Numbered from the stretch's first letter, positions 1 to 8,727 are shown. The stretch: DNA of 64,000 nt from PALSA-693 sp963781155 (GCA_963781155.1 CAWAEC010000006.1:930001-994000), one strand, 5' to 3'. Program-made: numbers and translations. The notes: generated by a model from the letters alone, not told the origin.

Positions 1-125
1 ACGGCTCTATCGGTCCACAGCCACGCGCCCCTAGCGTCAGTGCGCGAAAAAGCCACGCCTTCCGCGACCAGAATGCAAACCTTCGCGAGCACCCCGTGAC
101 CAGCACTTTTCCCCGGCACCTTCGA

Positions 126-155
126 TTGACACCGATGGAACTACGGTGATGTAAT
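126..155 (+). promoter_or_regulatory. Probable sigma-70-type promoter of nrdJ
   Basis: A perfect -35 hexamer TTGACA lies at 126-131 and a good -10 hexamer TGTAAT at 150-155, separated by 18 bp. Transcription would start near 162, leaving a leader of about 115 nt before the nrdJ start. It lies just upstream of the NrdR-like boxes, so repressor bound there would block initiation or early elongation. The hexamers are seen directly; promoter activity is inferred. Confidence 0.6.
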
Positions 156-157
156 TT

Positions 158-215
158 GGTCCTCATGTTGTGGCTCCCGGCGATCCCGGAGGCCGACGAC
201 CACAACCTGTTGTGG
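158..215 (+). promoter_or_regulatory. Pair of NrdR-like boxes before nrdJ
   Basis: The downstream box at 200-215, CCACAACCTGTTGTGG, is a perfect 7-bp inverted repeat with a 2-bp centre and fits the 16-bp NrdR consensus at its key positions (C4, A6, T11, G13). A weaker box at 158-173 shares the right half TGTTGTGG. The two are offset by exactly 42 bp, four helical turns, which matches the phased arrangement known for NrdR operators. NrdR is the ATP/dATP-sensing repressor of ribonucleotide reductase genes, so this would tie nrdJ expression to the dNTP pool. No nrdR gene lies in the window. Confidence 0.55.
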
Positions 216-278
216 GTACGCCGGTCAGGCCTTGGCGTGCTCCGTACGACGACCGACGAACTGTAGGAGGTAGAAGGG

Positions 279-3179
279 ATGGCCATCGCCCCTGAGCGGA
301 CGGGCATCGGGATCCGGCGGCAGTTCACCTCGCCGGGACAAGACCCCTACGACACCGTGGACTGGGAGCGCCGCGACGCCCGCATCTCCAACTACGCCAC
401 CGGGGCGGTGGCCTTCGAGCAGCCCGGCGTCGAGGTGCCCGCTGACTGGAGCGTGAACGCGACCAACATCCTGGCCCAGAAGTACTTCCGGGGCACCCTC
501 GGCACCGTCGAGCGGGAGTGGTCGCTGAAGCAGGTGGTCGACCGCGTGGTCGACACCATCACCGGCTGGGGCCGCAAGGACGGGTACTTCCTCGACGAGG
601 AAGAAGCGGACGCGTTCCAGGCCGAGCTCAAATACCTGATCATCCACCAGAAGGCAGCCTTTAACTCGCCCGTCTGGTTCAACATCGGCGTGGAAGGGGT
701 GCCACAGCAGGCGTCGGCATGCTTCATCCTGGCAGTGGAGGACTCGATGGACTCGATCCTCAACTGGTACAAGGAAGAGGGCATCATCTTCAAAGGCGGG
801 TCCGGCGCCGGAGTCAACCTGTCGAAGATCCGTTCGTCCAGGGAGGGCTTGCGCGGCGGTGGCACCGCGTCCGGCCCGGTGAGCTTCATGCGCGGGGCCG
901 ATGCCTCCGCCGGGACGATCAAGTCGGGTGGGAAAACCCGTCGGGCGGCCAAGATGGTCATCCTTGACGTGGCGCACCCCGACGTCGAGGACTTCATCTG
1001 GTGCAAGGCCATCGAGGAGCGCAAGGCTCGCGCCCTTCGAGATGCCGGCTTCGACATGGACCTGGACGGCAAGGACAGTCACTCCATCCAGTACCAGAAC
1101 GCCAACAATTCGGTCCGGGTGACGGACGAGTTTATGCAGGCTGTCCTCGACGGCCGAGACTGGGAAATGCGGGCCATTACCAGCGGCCAGGTGGTCCAAA
1201 CCGTCCCAGCCCGGGACCTGTTTCGTCAGATCGCCAAGGCTGCCTGGGAATGCGCCGATCCCGGCCTGCAATTCGACACCACCATCAATCGCTGGCACAC
1301 CGCGCCCAACACCGACCGCATCAATGGCAGCAACCCGTGTAGTGAGTACATGCATATCGACAACTCCGCCTGCAACCTGGCCAGCCTCAACCTGCTGTCC
1401 TTCACCGAGCAGAGCGGCTCGTTTGATGTGGAGGGGTTCCGCGCCGCCACGGAGATTATTTTTACCGCCCAGGAGATACTGGTCGGCAATGCCGACTACC
1501 CGACCGACAAGATTGCCGAGAACTCCCGTCGGTTCCGACAACTGGGGATCGGCTACGCCAACCTGGGTGCGCTGCTCATGGCTGAGGGTCTGCCCTACGA
1601 CTCGGATGAGGGTCGGGCCTGGGCCGCGGCTATCAGCGCCCTGCTGACCGGTCATTCGTACGCGACGTCGGCACGCACCGCGGCGCGCATGGGTCCCTTC
1701 GCCGGTTACCAGGAGAATCGCGAGCCGATGCTCAACGTCCTGCGGATGCACCGGGAAGCAGTGGCGCGCATTGACGAAGAACTCGTCCCGCCCGAACTGC
1801 TGTGCGCGGCCCAGGAGGCCTGGGACACCGCCGTGCTTCTGGGCGAGCAGTACGGCGTGCGCAACGCCCAGGCCAGCGTGCTGGCGCCGACCGGAACGAT
1901 CGGTCTGCTGATGGACTGCGACACGACCGGTATCGAGCCCGATCTGGGTCTGGTGAAGATGAAGAAACTGGTGGGCGGGGGGACCATGTCCATCGTCAAC
2001 CGCACGGTGCCGCGGGCCTTGAGCAGGTTGGGCTACCAGCCCGGGCAGATCGCCGACATCGTGGCCTACGTCGACGAGCACAAGTCCATTCTCGGGGCGC
2101 CTCACCTGGCCGCGGGGCACCTGGCGGTGTTTGCGTGCTCGATGGGGGACAACCCGATTCATTACCGGGGTCACGTTCACATGATGGGCGCGGTGCAACC
2201 GTTCATCTCGGGAGCCATCTCGAAGACGGTCAACATGCCCGAGGACGTGACGGTCGAGGACGTGGAACAACTGCACGTCGACGCCTGGCGCCTCGGGCTG
2301 AAGGCGGTCGCCATCTATCGGGACAACTGCAAGGTGGCCCAGCCTCTCGCGACCGCCAGGAAGACAGCAGAGGATCCCGGAACCCCGGCCGCCGAGGCCC
2401 ACGACGCCCAGCTGGCCATCAAGGTGGCCGAGCTCGAACGCGCCCTCCAGCGCCAGACGGTGGTGGTCAAGCAGCCCATTCGCGAACGGCTGCCTCGCCG
2501 GCGGGCCTCGACCACCTTCGCTTTCCGCGTCGCCGACTGCGAGGGCTATGTGACCGTCGGCGAGTATGAGGACGGCCGCCCCGGCGAAGTATTCATGAAG
2601 GTGTCGAAGCAAGGGTCGACCTTGGCCGGCATCATGGACGCCTTCGCTATCGCCGTCAGCCTGGGCCTGCAGCACGGTGTGCCCCTGGCGACCTTCGTCA
2701 AGAAGTACACCAACATGCGCTTCGAGCCGGCCGGCATGACCGATGATCCGGATCTGCGGATCGCTCAGTCATTGGCGGACTACATCTTCCGAAGGCTGGC
2801 GGTCGATTACCTGTCCTACGAGGAACGGGCGGAGCTGGGGGTGCTCACCACGGCTGAGCGAACGCAGTTGACGCTGCCGGGCGTCGAGGAGGCGGTCACG
2901 CCGAGCTCTCGTTTGGTGGAGGTCGATCCCCTGGGCGACGGGGGCGGCGTGGGCAACATGGGCGGTCTGACCGAGTCCCGGGACCTGGGCGACTCCGGCG
3001 CTCCCCGCCGCGACGACCGGCAAGAGCCACCGACGCGGGTAGCCGCCCCGGCTCACGCGGTCTGGCCGGTAACCGCCGAAGCGGACGCCCCGTACTGCTT
3101 CCAGTGCGGCGTCCAGATGATCCGCTCCGGTACCTGCCACGCCTGTCCGTCTTGCGGCACGACCAGCGGCTGTTCCTGA
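279..3179 (+). CDS. nrdJ: Adenosylcobalamin-dependent (class II) ribonucleoside-diphosphate reductase
   Basis: A 966-residue class II ribonucleotide reductase that makes deoxyribonucleotides with a cobalamin-generated thiyl radical and needs no oxygen. Visible family features are NSPVWFN and the following ACFI cysteine segment, NGSNPCSEY, the PTGTIG loop, a second cysteine segment NCKVAQP, and a C-terminal zinc-ribbon-like tail with CFQCG and CPSCG pairs that would re-reduce the active site. Length is normal for actinobacterial NrdJ. The ATG start is backed by a strong TAGGAGG ribosome site at 264-270. It stands alone behind its own promoter and NrdR-like boxes. The long antisense reading frame over it is a codon-bias shadow. 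The gene is intact and typical in composition. Confidence 0.97.
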   Translation: MAIAPERTGIGIRRQFTSPGQDPYDTVDWERRDARISNYATGAVAFEQPGVEVPADWSVNATNILAQKYFRGTLGTVEREWSLKQVVDRVVDTITGWGRKDGYFLDEEEADAFQAELKYLIIHQKAAFNSPVWFNIGVEGVPQQASACFILAVEDSMDSILNWYKEEGIIFKGGSGAGVNLSKIRSSREGLRGGGTASGPVSFMRGADASAGTIKSGGKTRRAAKMVILDVAHPDVEDFIWCKAIEERKARALRDAGFDMDLDGKDSHSIQYQNANNSVRVTDEFMQAVLDGRDWEMRAITSGQVVQTVPARDLFRQIAKAAWECADPGLQFDTTINRWHTAPNTDRINGSNPCSEYMHIDNSACNLASLNLLSFTEQSGSFDVEGFRAATEIIFTAQEILVGNADYPTDKIAENSRRFRQLGIGYANLGALLMAEGLPYDSDEGRAWAAAISALLTGHSYATSARTAARMGPFAGYQENREPMLNVLRMHREAVARIDEELVPPELLCAAQEAWDTAVLLGEQYGVRNAQASVLAPTGTIGLLMDCDTTGIEPDLGLVKMKKLVGGGTMSIVNRTVPRALSRLGYQPGQIADIVAYVDEHKSILGAPHLAAGHLAVFACSMGDNPIHYRGHVHMMGAVQPFISGAISKTVNMPEDVTVEDVEQLHVDAWRLGLKAVAIYRDNCKVAQPLATARKTAEDPGTPAAEAHDAQLAIKVAELERALQRQTVVVKQPIRERLPRRRASTTFAFRVADCEGYVTVGEYEDGRPGEVFMKVSKQGSTLAGIMDAFAIAVSLGLQHGVPLATFVKKYTNMRFEPAGMTDDPDLRIAQSLADYIFRRLAVDYLSYEERAELGVLTTAERTQLTLPGVEEAVTPSSRLVEVDPLGDGGGVGNMGGLTESRDLGDSGAPRRDDRQEPPTRVAAPAHAVWPVTAEADAPYCFQCGVQMIRSGTCHACPSCGTTSGCS

Positions 3180-3232
3180 CAGGCGGCCGGGACCCGCGGC
3201 GACCCGCGGCGACCTGCGGCGGCGACCCGAGG

Positions 3233-4282
3233 TCAGCCCGCGGTGAGCGAGAACAAGGTCGTACCTGCATCGCCGGCCGCCGTCGCCACCCCCGACACCG
3301 GCTCGTTTCCGGCCACGTAGCCGTCGAGGAAGGCTTCCGTCACCGCCTCGACACCCGGCAGCCAGTCGCTGCCCGCCTCCAGCGGGGGCAGGTGGCCGGC
3401 CCCGTGCAGGACCAGGAGGTACTTCGGCGAGGCCGCCTGGCGCCAGGTCTGATACCCCAGCTCGGGTGGGTTGATGGTGTCCGCGTCGCCCTGGGTGACG
3501 AGGATCGGGGGGTTCGGAGTCGGGTCGGCGGCCGACACTGACTGCACTGCCATCGCGATGACGGCCCGGAAGCGCGGCTCACCTGGAGGGGGGGAATTCA
3601 AGCTCACAGCCAGAGCGGTTTCGGCGCCATCGCTGTGGCCGGCCACCGCGACGCGGCCGGGGTCGATGTGGGCTGCGACCGGGCTGCCCGCTCCCACCAG
3701 CGCATCGGTCACAAAACGGACATCCGCCGGTTGGTTCACCAGGTCTGCTTCGTCCAGGTTGGCCCCGGCGACCGCCTGGTCCGTCAGCGGGAACTCGGGG
3801 GCGGCCACGACATAGCCGTGCGCCGCCCACGCGGTCAGCAAGGTGACATAGGGGTCCGGCCCGACTTGAAACCCGTGGGCGAACACCACCAGCGGCCATC
3901 TGCCGGGCGCATCGGGGACCCACACCAGGGTGGTCAGCGCCCGCGTCGGGCTGATTTCCCGACCCTGATCCACGGTGGGCCTGGTGGCGTCGACCAGGGG
4001 CACTGTGAGTTCGCTCACCGGGTAGGGGGGCGATGGGGCCACAGATGGGGGCGGCGTGGCCGGCGGGACAGAGGTGCTCGGGGGGCTGGCAGTCGTGCTC
4101 GGCACGGTGGTTGGAAGCGTGGGCGGAATCGTGTGCGGCGCAGTGGTCGACGGCGGTGTCGCGCTGACGGGCGCCCGATCAGTCCCTGGTCGTGTCGGTC
4201 CCGAGCCGCCACAGGCGCCGGCTGACAACCCGAGGCACACCGCGAGCGCCGCTGCCGCCGCCCGACGGGCGTGTCTCACCAC
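3233..4282 (-). CDS. Secreted lipoprotein, alpha/beta hydrolase (chlorophyllase/dienelactone-hydrolase type)
   Basis: About 349 residues. The GTG start at 4282 puts a classical lipoprotein signal at the N terminus: basic VRHARR, a hydrophobic stretch, then lipobox LSAGAC with the lipidated cysteine. A long Pro/Thr/Ser-rich linker follows, typical of a stalk that lifts a surface enzyme from the membrane. The catalytic part has the oxyanion segment VVFAHGF, the nucleophile elbow GHSDGAE, an acid region near QGDADTINPPE and a histidine in HGAGHLPP. It probably hydrolyses an ester outside the membrane; the substrate is unknown. An in-frame ATG at 4333 is possible but would spoil the signal peptide. 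It is divergent from the VOC gene 44 bp away. Confidence 0.85.
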   Translation of the reverse strand: MVRHARRAAAAALAVCLGLSAGACGGSGPTRPGTDRAPVSATPPSTTAPHTIPPTLPTTVPSTTASPPSTSVPPATPPPSVAPSPPYPVSELTVPLVDATRPTVDQGREISPTRALTTLVWVPDAPGRWPLVVFAHGFQVGPDPYVTLLTAWAAHGYVVAAPEFPLTDQAVAGANLDEADLVNQPADVRFVTDALVGAGSPVAAHIDPGRVAVAGHSDGAETALAVSLNSPPPGEPRFRAVIAMAVQSVSAADPTPNPPILVTQGDADTINPPELGYQTWRQAASPKYLLVLHGAGHLPPLEAGSDWLPGVEAVTEAFLDGYVAGNEPVSGVATAAGDAGTTLFSLTAG

Positions 4283-4326
4283 GATGCCATGACCGTATCC
4301 GCTGCCAGCGGCCGTACGCTCATGGC

Positions 4327-4836
4327 ATGCCAATCACGCGCATGAACCACGCCGTCCTTTACGTACGAGACGTCGAGCGCACGGTGTCCTTCTATCGCGA
4401 GGTCCTCGGATTTCGCGTCAAGTTCGAGATTCCCGGACAGGCGGCCTTCCTGCAGGCTCCCGCCAGCCAAAACGACCACGATCTCGGTTTGTTTCAGGTC
4501 GGCCCCACGGCAGGCCCATCGGAAGCCGGCCGGACAACGGTCGGGCTGTACCACCTCGCCTGGGAGGTGGACACTCTGGACGAGCTGGACCGTATCGCCG
4601 GGAAGTTGCGCACCGCCGGGGCGCTCGTCGGGGCGTCCGATCATGGCACGACGAAGGCGCTCTACGCCCACGACCCCGACGGGCTGGAGTTCGAGGTGTC
4701 GTGGCTGGTGCCCGCCGATCAGCTCCCGGCAAAACCGGAGCTCGTAACCCGGCCCCTGGATCTGGCCGCCGAGATCGAACGCTACGGAGGATCGACCCGA
4801 GGCGGCGTGGGCGTCTCGTTCCCGTCCCTCGTCTGA
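4327..4836 (+). CDS. VOC superfamily (glyoxalase/extradiol-dioxygenase-like) protein
   Basis: 169 residues from ATG 4327. The N-terminal half has the signature MNHAVLYVRDVERTVSFYRE and the C-terminal half has LYHLAWEV and AHDPDGLEFEV, giving the two paired beta-alpha-beta-beta-beta units of a vicinal oxygen chelate fold. Metal ligands would be the His of NHAVLY, the His of LYHLAW and the Glu of LEFEV. The fold serves ring-cleavage dioxygenases, glyoxalase I and antibiotic-binding proteins; size and the DPDG loop fit a catechol-dioxygenase-like or lyase role, but no substrate can be assigned. It is divergent from the lipoprotein gene and 48 bp ahead of msrB. Confidence 0.85.
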   Translation: MPITRMNHAVLYVRDVERTVSFYREVLGFRVKFEIPGQAAFLQAPASQNDHDLGLFQVGPTAGPSEAGRTTVGLYHLAWEVDTLDELDRIAGKLRTAGALVGASDHGTTKALYAHDPDGLEFEVSWLVPADQLPAKPELVTRPLDLAAEIERYGGSTRGGVGVSFPSLV

Positions 4837-4884
4837 AGGCTGGGAAGCGCTGCGTTGGGCCGCGGCCGCCGTACCCTGAAGGGT

Positions 4885-5283
4885 ATGGCATCTGAGGTCA
4901 CCAAATCAGACGGCGAGTGGCGGGCGCAGTTGAGCCCGGAGCAGTACCAGGTCTTGCGCCAGGCGGGGACGGAACGCCCCTGGTCGGGAAAATACGTGCA
5001 GAACCACGACGACGGGAGTTACCGGTGCGCGGGCTGCGGCGCACTGCTGTTCGACTCCTCTACCAAGTTCGAATCCGGCAGCGGTTGGCCCAGCTTCTAT
5101 GAGCCGAGTGTGGCGGACGCAGTCGAACTGATCGAGGACCACACCCACGGCATGGTCCGCACCGAGGTGCGGTGCCGGCAATGTGGAGGACACCTCGGGC
5201 ATGTCTTCGACGACGGGCCCCAGCCGACGGGACAGCGCTACTGCATGAACTCCCTGGCGCTTGAGTTCGAGCCTCGGGCTTGA
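4885..5283 (+). CDS. msrB: Peptide-methionine (R)-S-oxide reductase
   Basis: 132 residues. It reduces the R-epimer of methionine sulfoxide in proteins, repairing oxidative damage in the cytoplasm. The structural zinc site is two CxxC pairs, CAGCG and CRQCG; SGWPSF and GGHLGHVF are canonical, and the catalytic cysteine is in RYCMNS. The ATG at 4885 follows an AAGGG at 4878-4882. An upstream in-frame TTG at 4855 would add ten unconserved residues and was not chosen. The gene ends 4 bp before the convergent F420-type gene. Confidence 0.96.
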   Translation: MASEVTKSDGEWRAQLSPEQYQVLRQAGTERPWSGKYVQNHDDGSYRCAGCGALLFDSSTKFESGSGWPSFYEPSVADAVELIEDHTHGMVRTEVRCRQCGGHLGHVFDDGPQPTGQRYCMNSLALEFEPRA

Positions 5284-5287
5284 GCGC

Positions 5288-5674
5288 TTAGCCCTGAACC
5301 CGGACCCGCTCGGGTTCGATCTGGAGGATCACCCGTTCGGTGGCGATGGGCGCAGTGTAAGGACCGCCCACGTATTTTTCGCTCAGTCGATCAATATGCT
5401 GCCGGGCGTCGGCCCCGGTGACTTTGCCGACCACGCGACCGCGAATTTCCGTGTACCGGTACGGGTCTTCCGAGTCAATGACCGTCACGACGACTCTGGG
5501 GTCATGCTCGACGTTCGCGAACTTCTGCCGTCCGGTTTCGGTGTTGATCAAGACGTGATCGTTGTCAGCGTCCACCCACATCACCTGAGTCGACGGCTGC
5601 CCGCTCGGGAGCAAGGTGGTGAACGCAGCAAAGTTCTTGCCTTGGGCGAGTTCCCTCGCAACAGGGTCCAGCAT
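5288..5674 (-). CDS. PPOX-class F420-dependent oxidoreductase
   Basis: About 128 residues from ATG 5674 (MLDPVARELAQGKNFAAF). The split-barrel flavin/deazaflavin family is shown by FAAFTTLLPSGQPSTQVMWV, the HVLINTE strand, RVVVTVIDSEDPYRYTEIRG and the C-terminal ILQIEPERVRV. These small proteins use F420H2 to reduce diverse compounds; the target cannot be read from sequence. An upstream extension to 5761 overlaps the preceding gene and lacks family residues. It follows a small basic-protein gene on the same strand after 38 bp and may share its transcript. Confidence 0.88.
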   Translation of the reverse strand: MLDPVARELAQGKNFAAFTTLLPSGQPSTQVMWVDADNDHVLINTETGRQKFANVEHDPRVVVTVIDSEDPYRYTEIRGRVVGKVTGADARQHIDRLSEKYVGGPYTAPIATERVILQIEPERVRVQG

Positions 5675-5712
5675 GGCGCTCAACCTATCGAGCGCCAGGA
5701 GGCTGCGGGGCC

Positions 5713-6051
5713 TCACTCCTCCCGGGCGAGCTGGCGAACGGCCGCATTCCGGGCCGCCCACAACGCCCGCCGGCGCTTCCAGAACGGGGTCTTCCAGACT
5801 TTGAAGCCTGGCCGGCGACCCGGCTTTGGATCGCCCTTGGGTTTCGACGACGATTTGCGGCCCAGGTCATGAGGGACCTGCGGGCAATGCAGATCGGCGT
5901 CCTCCAGGGCGTCGGCGTCGCCGGCGAGCCCGTGCAAGGTTGCCCGAGCCGTGTGGCGCACCAGCCTGGTGGTGCGACGCCGGTGGTCGGGCGCTTCGGT
6001 GACGATGTCCGTCGCTCGGACGACTGGATCATTCGCCTGCGGCTCGCTCAC
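5713..6051 (-). CDS. Small basic hypothetical protein
   Basis: 112 residues. The GTG start at 6051 is preceded by a perfect AGGAGG at 6056-6061 with 4-bp spacing, the main reason to believe the gene. The C terminus is very basic and conserved-looking: KPKGDPKPGRRPGFKVWKTP then WKRRRALWAARNAAVRQLA. No membrane segment or enzyme motif is seen; nucleic-acid binding is possible from charge alone. It lies directly upstream of, and co-directional with, the PPOX gene. Confidence 0.6.
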   Translation of the reverse strand: MSEPQANDPVVRATDIVTEAPDHRRRTTRLVRHTARATLHGLAGDADALEDADLHCPQVPHDLGRKSSSKPKGDPKPGRRPGFKVWKTPFWKRRRALWAARNAAVRQLAREE

Positions 6052-6187
6052 TGAACCTCCTGCCCGGAACCGGCACTCGCTCGAACCGCCGGCCCGTAGA
6101 ACCCATGGTGCCATGCCTGCCGGATGTGCCGCTAGGGGCCACCGGACTCTTTCAGGAGCTCTTCAGAACCCGTTCAGATACATGCCG

Positions 6188-6751
6188 TCAGCGAGGACGG
6201 AAGATCGCCTCGCGGTAATAGCGCAGCTCCTCCACGCTCTCGAGGATGTCATCGAGAGCCCGGTGGGCGCCCGCCTTCTTGGGCCCGTTCGCGTAGACCT
6301 CGGGATACCATCGGCGAGCCAGCTCTTTGATGGTGGAGACGTCGATGGAGCGGTAATGGAGGTACTCGTCCACCTCGGGCAGCCACGCGGCGAGGAAGCG
6401 GCGGTCCGTGCCGATGGAGTTCCCGCATAACGGGACGGTCCGCGGTTCGGCGATGTACTCCCGCAGGAAGGCGAGGGTGGCGTCGCCCGCCTCGGCCAGG
6501 GTGAGAGTGGACGCTTGCACAGCGTCAATGAGTCCGCTTCGGGAGTGCATGGCCCGGACGACCTGGTCCATTCCCCCCAACTCTTCCTCCGACGCGGCGA
6601 TGACGAGATCGGGCCCGGCCGCGACAATCTCCAGCCCGTCGTCGGTGATCAGGGTGGCGATCTCGACAATGGCGTGGCGAGTGGGGTCAAGTCCGGTCAT
6701 CTCGAGATCCATCCACGCCAGCACTGCAGCGAAGATACCCAACCGGTCCAT
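6188..6751 (-). CDS. orn: Oligoribonuclease
   Basis: 187 residues, a DEDDh 3'-5' exoribonuclease that finishes RNA decay by degrading 2-5-nt oligomers and linear di-GMP. The first motif is WMDLEMTGLD (catalytic D and E), then HAIVEIATLITDDGLE, the central CGNSIGTDRRFL with its Asp, and KKAGAHRALDDILES carrying the final His and Asp. ATG at 6751 gives the usual short lead. It is divergent from dut with only 27 bp between the start codons, so the two promoters must overlap or lie within the genes. Confidence 0.96.
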   Translation of the reverse strand: MDRLGIFAAVLAWMDLEMTGLDPTRHAIVEIATLITDDGLEIVAAGPDLVIAASEEELGGMDQVVRAMHSRSGLIDAVQASTLTLAEAGDATLAFLREYIAEPRTVPLCGNSIGTDRRFLAAWLPEVDEYLHYRSIDVSTIKELARRWYPEVYANGPKKAGAHRALDDILESVEELRYYREAIFRPR

Positions 6752-6778
6752 CCCGTTTCGGGTCGGTACCGTGGGGGG

Positions 6779-7216
6779 GTGGTCGAGATCCCGACAGTGC
6801 TTGTCGACGACAACGTGAGCGTCCCCACCTATGCCCGGCCGGGAGACGCAGGCGCCGACCTGATAGCGCGCACCGGTGCGATTGTTGCGGCAGGCGGCGG
6901 GCGGGCGTTGGTCCCAACGGGCGTCCGGGTGGCCCTCCCCGACGGGTACGCGGGATTCGTCCAGCCGCGAAGCGGTCTGGCCTTGCACCACGGGATCACC
7001 CTGGCCAACAGTCCCGGCCTCATCGACGCCGGCTACCGCAACGAGATCGCCGTCATCGTGATCAACACCGACCCGCGAGACGACTTCGAGATCCGTCCCG
7101 GTGATCGCATCGCGCAACTGGTGGTCCAACGGGTCGAGCACGTGTCCTTCGTGGCGGTCGGGGAGCTACCGGCATCGGAACGGGGTTGCGGTGGCTTTGG
7201 CCACAGTGGGCGTTAG
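6779..7216 (+). CDS. dut: dUTP diphosphatase
   Basis: 145 residues, the trimeric dUTPase that hydrolyses dUTP to dUMP, keeping uracil out of DNA and feeding dTMP synthesis. All five motifs are visible: PGDAGADL, PRSGLAL, the uracil-pocket GLIDAGYRNEI, RIAQLVV and the C-terminal arm RGCGGFGHSG. The GTG start at 6779 gives an N terminus of normal length; a long upstream open frame overlaps orn and is not coding. The glycosylase gene follows after 5 bp, pairing uracil avoidance with base-excision repair. Confidence 0.96.
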   Translation: MVEIPTVLVDDNVSVPTYARPGDAGADLIARTGAIVAAGGGRALVPTGVRVALPDGYAGFVQPRSGLALHHGITLANSPGLIDAGYRNEIAVIVINTDPRDDFEIRPGDRIAQLVVQRVEHVSFVAVGELPASERGCGGFGHSGR

Positions 7217-7221
7217 CTGCG

Positions 7222-8082
7222 GTGCCTGAACTTCCTGAGGTCGAGGCCCTGGCTCGCTTTCTCGGCGAGAGGTGCACGGGCAAAGTGATCGAACGCATCG
7301 AAGTGGGCGCTCTTTCCGCGCTGAAGACCTATAACCCGCCAGTGGAGGCGTTGCGTGGCCGGGTCGTCGATGGGACCGTTCGCCGGGGGAAGTACGTGGG
7401 GCTGCAGGCCGGCGACCTGTGGCTGGTGATGCATTTGGCTCGGGGCGGATGGGTCCAGTGGCGGGACACGACCCCGCCGGGCCGGGCGCGCCCGGGAAAA
7501 GGCCCGCTGGCACTCCGGGTCGGCCTTTCGGGCGGTGGCGGCTTCGACGTGACCGAGCAGGGGACCGAGAAACGTCTGGCACTGTGGGTGGTGGCCGACC
7601 TGTGCGCCATCGAGGGGGTGGCCCGGCTGGGGCCCGACCCGCTCGACCCCGGTTTCGGGGTGGCCGAACTGCGGGGCTTGCTCGCCGGCCGAGGGGGGAA
7701 CCTGAAGAGCGTGCTGACCGACCAGTCGGTGCTCGCCGGCGTCGGCAACGCCTATTCAGACGAGGCGCTCCACCGCGCCCACCTGTCGCCATACAAGGCG
7801 GCCGGAAAGCTTGACGATGCGGAGAGCGCGGCCCTCCACGCTGCCTTGGTCGGCGTTCTGGCTGACGCCGTGGACCGGTCGCTCGGTTTGCCCGCCAAAG
7901 GATTGAAGGGTGAAAAACGCAGCGGATTGGCAGTGCACGGCCGAACCGGCGAGCCCTGCCCGGTGTGTAGGGACACGATCCGGCAGGTGTCGTTTTCGAC
8001 AAAGTCACTGCAGTACTGCCCGACCTGCCAGACCGGAGGAAAGCCGCTCGCTGATCGCCGGCTGTCGCGCCTGCTCAAGTGA
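7222..8082 (+). CDS. Fpg/Nei family DNA glycosylase/AP lyase
   Basis: 286 residues. The GTG start at 7222 yields PELPEVEALARFL, so after Met removal the catalytic N-terminal Pro and the adjacent Glu are exposed as the family needs. Other features are KYVGLQAGDLWLVMHLARGG, the helix-two-turn-helix segment with SVLAGVGNAYSDEALHRA, and a C-terminal zinc finger CPVCRDTI...CPTCQT. It removes oxidised bases and nicks the abasic site. Whether it is MutM or an Nei-like paralogue cannot be settled by eye; the short N-terminal loop suggests the actinobacterial Nei/Fpg-like type. It overlaps the next gene by 4 bp. Confidence 0.92.
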   Translation: MPELPEVEALARFLGERCTGKVIERIEVGALSALKTYNPPVEALRGRVVDGTVRRGKYVGLQAGDLWLVMHLARGGWVQWRDTTPPGRARPGKGPLALRVGLSGGGGFDVTEQGTEKRLALWVVADLCAIEGVARLGPDPLDPGFGVAELRGLLAGRGGNLKSVLTDQSVLAGVGNAYSDEALHRAHLSPYKAAGKLDDAESAALHAALVGVLADAVDRSLGLPAKGLKGEKRSGLAVHGRTGEPCPVCRDTIRQVSFSTKSLQYCPTCQTGGKPLADRRLSRLLK

Positions 8083-8606
8083 GCATCGAGGAGACCACCC
8101 ACCGGGGCGTCCGCTGGCAACGAAACGACGATGGCCGATTGCGGTTCTACGACGCGGACGGGGAACGCTGGGTCACGTGGGCGCCCGGTGTCGATGCGCC
8201 GCCGCTGCCTCCGGAGTGGGGATCCCCATCACGCGCAGCGGGTCTCCAGCGGCCCCCCTTGCTCAGCCGCTGGCGTCTGATCCCGATCGTCCTGGTCGTG
8301 GTGGTCCTCGTCATTGCGGTGGTGCAAGCATTGCGGCCCTCGGGCAGCCAGGCCCACAAGGAGGCCAAGGCAACAGCGGCCCTCCTCGGCAAATGCCTGG
8401 CGCAGGACGGTACCTCGGGCGGCCATCCGAAGTACTCGGCTACTCCGGTGCCGTGCGATGCGCCGAATGCGGCCGTGCGTGTCGTCGAGGTGGTCCCAAG
8501 CACTCCTGGGAGCTCGTTGTGCCCCGCTTCCAGCGTGGGGGTGGAGCTCCCGTACCCCGGAGTGCGGTATCTCCATGTGTTGTGCATTGAGCCCGTCCGC
8601 GGGTAG
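8079..8606 (+). CDS. Hypothetical single-pass membrane protein
   Basis: 175 residues, translationally coupled to the glycosylase through a GTGA overlap. The N-terminal part has a short domain RFYDADGERWVTWAPG, like DUF2510-type modules that precede membrane anchors. One transmembrane helix follows (LIPIVLVVVVLVIAVVQAL), then an outside domain with cysteines in GKCLAQD, PVPCDAP, SLCPASS and HVLCIEP that could form two disulfides. The topology is predicted N-in, C-out. Function unknown; coupling to a repair gene may be only positional. Confidence 0.75.
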   Translation: MSIEETTHRGVRWQRNDDGRLRFYDADGERWVTWAPGVDAPPLPPEWGSPSRAAGLQRPPLLSRWRLIPIVLVVVVLVIAVVQALRPSGSQAHKEAKATAALLGKCLAQDGTSGGHPKYSATPVPCDAPNAAVRVVEVVPSTPGSSLCPASSVGVELPYPGVRYLHVLCIEPVRG

Positions 8607-8651
8607 CCGCCCAGGGACCCGGGGGTGGACTCTGGTACGCTGCCAGACGCT

Positions 8652-8727
8652 GCGGACGTGGCTCAGTTGGTAGAGCATCACCTTGCCAAGGTGAGGGTCG
8701 CGGGTTCGAATCCCGTCGTCCGCTCCA
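8652..8727 (+). tRNA. tRNA-Gly (anticodon GCC)
   Basis: A complete cloverleaf. The acceptor stem pairs gcggacg at 8652-8658 with cgtccgc at 8717-8723, the D loop carries AGTTGGTAGA, the anticodon loop is CTTGCCAAG reading GGC codons, and the T arm is GCGGGTTCGAATCCCGT. The discriminator is T and the CCA end is encoded at 8725-8727. A truncated integrase begins right after it, as at tRNA attachment sites of integrative elements. Confidence 0.97.

Noticed and set aside
1..278. Cobalamin riboswitch upstream of the B12-dependent nrdJ
   Set aside because: I see no B12-box-like element; the leader is explained by a promoter and NrdR-like boxes.
225..2675. An 816-codon antisense frame over nrdJ
   Set aside because: It mirrors the codon bias of nrdJ, has no family features or ribosome site, and nrdJ is unambiguous.
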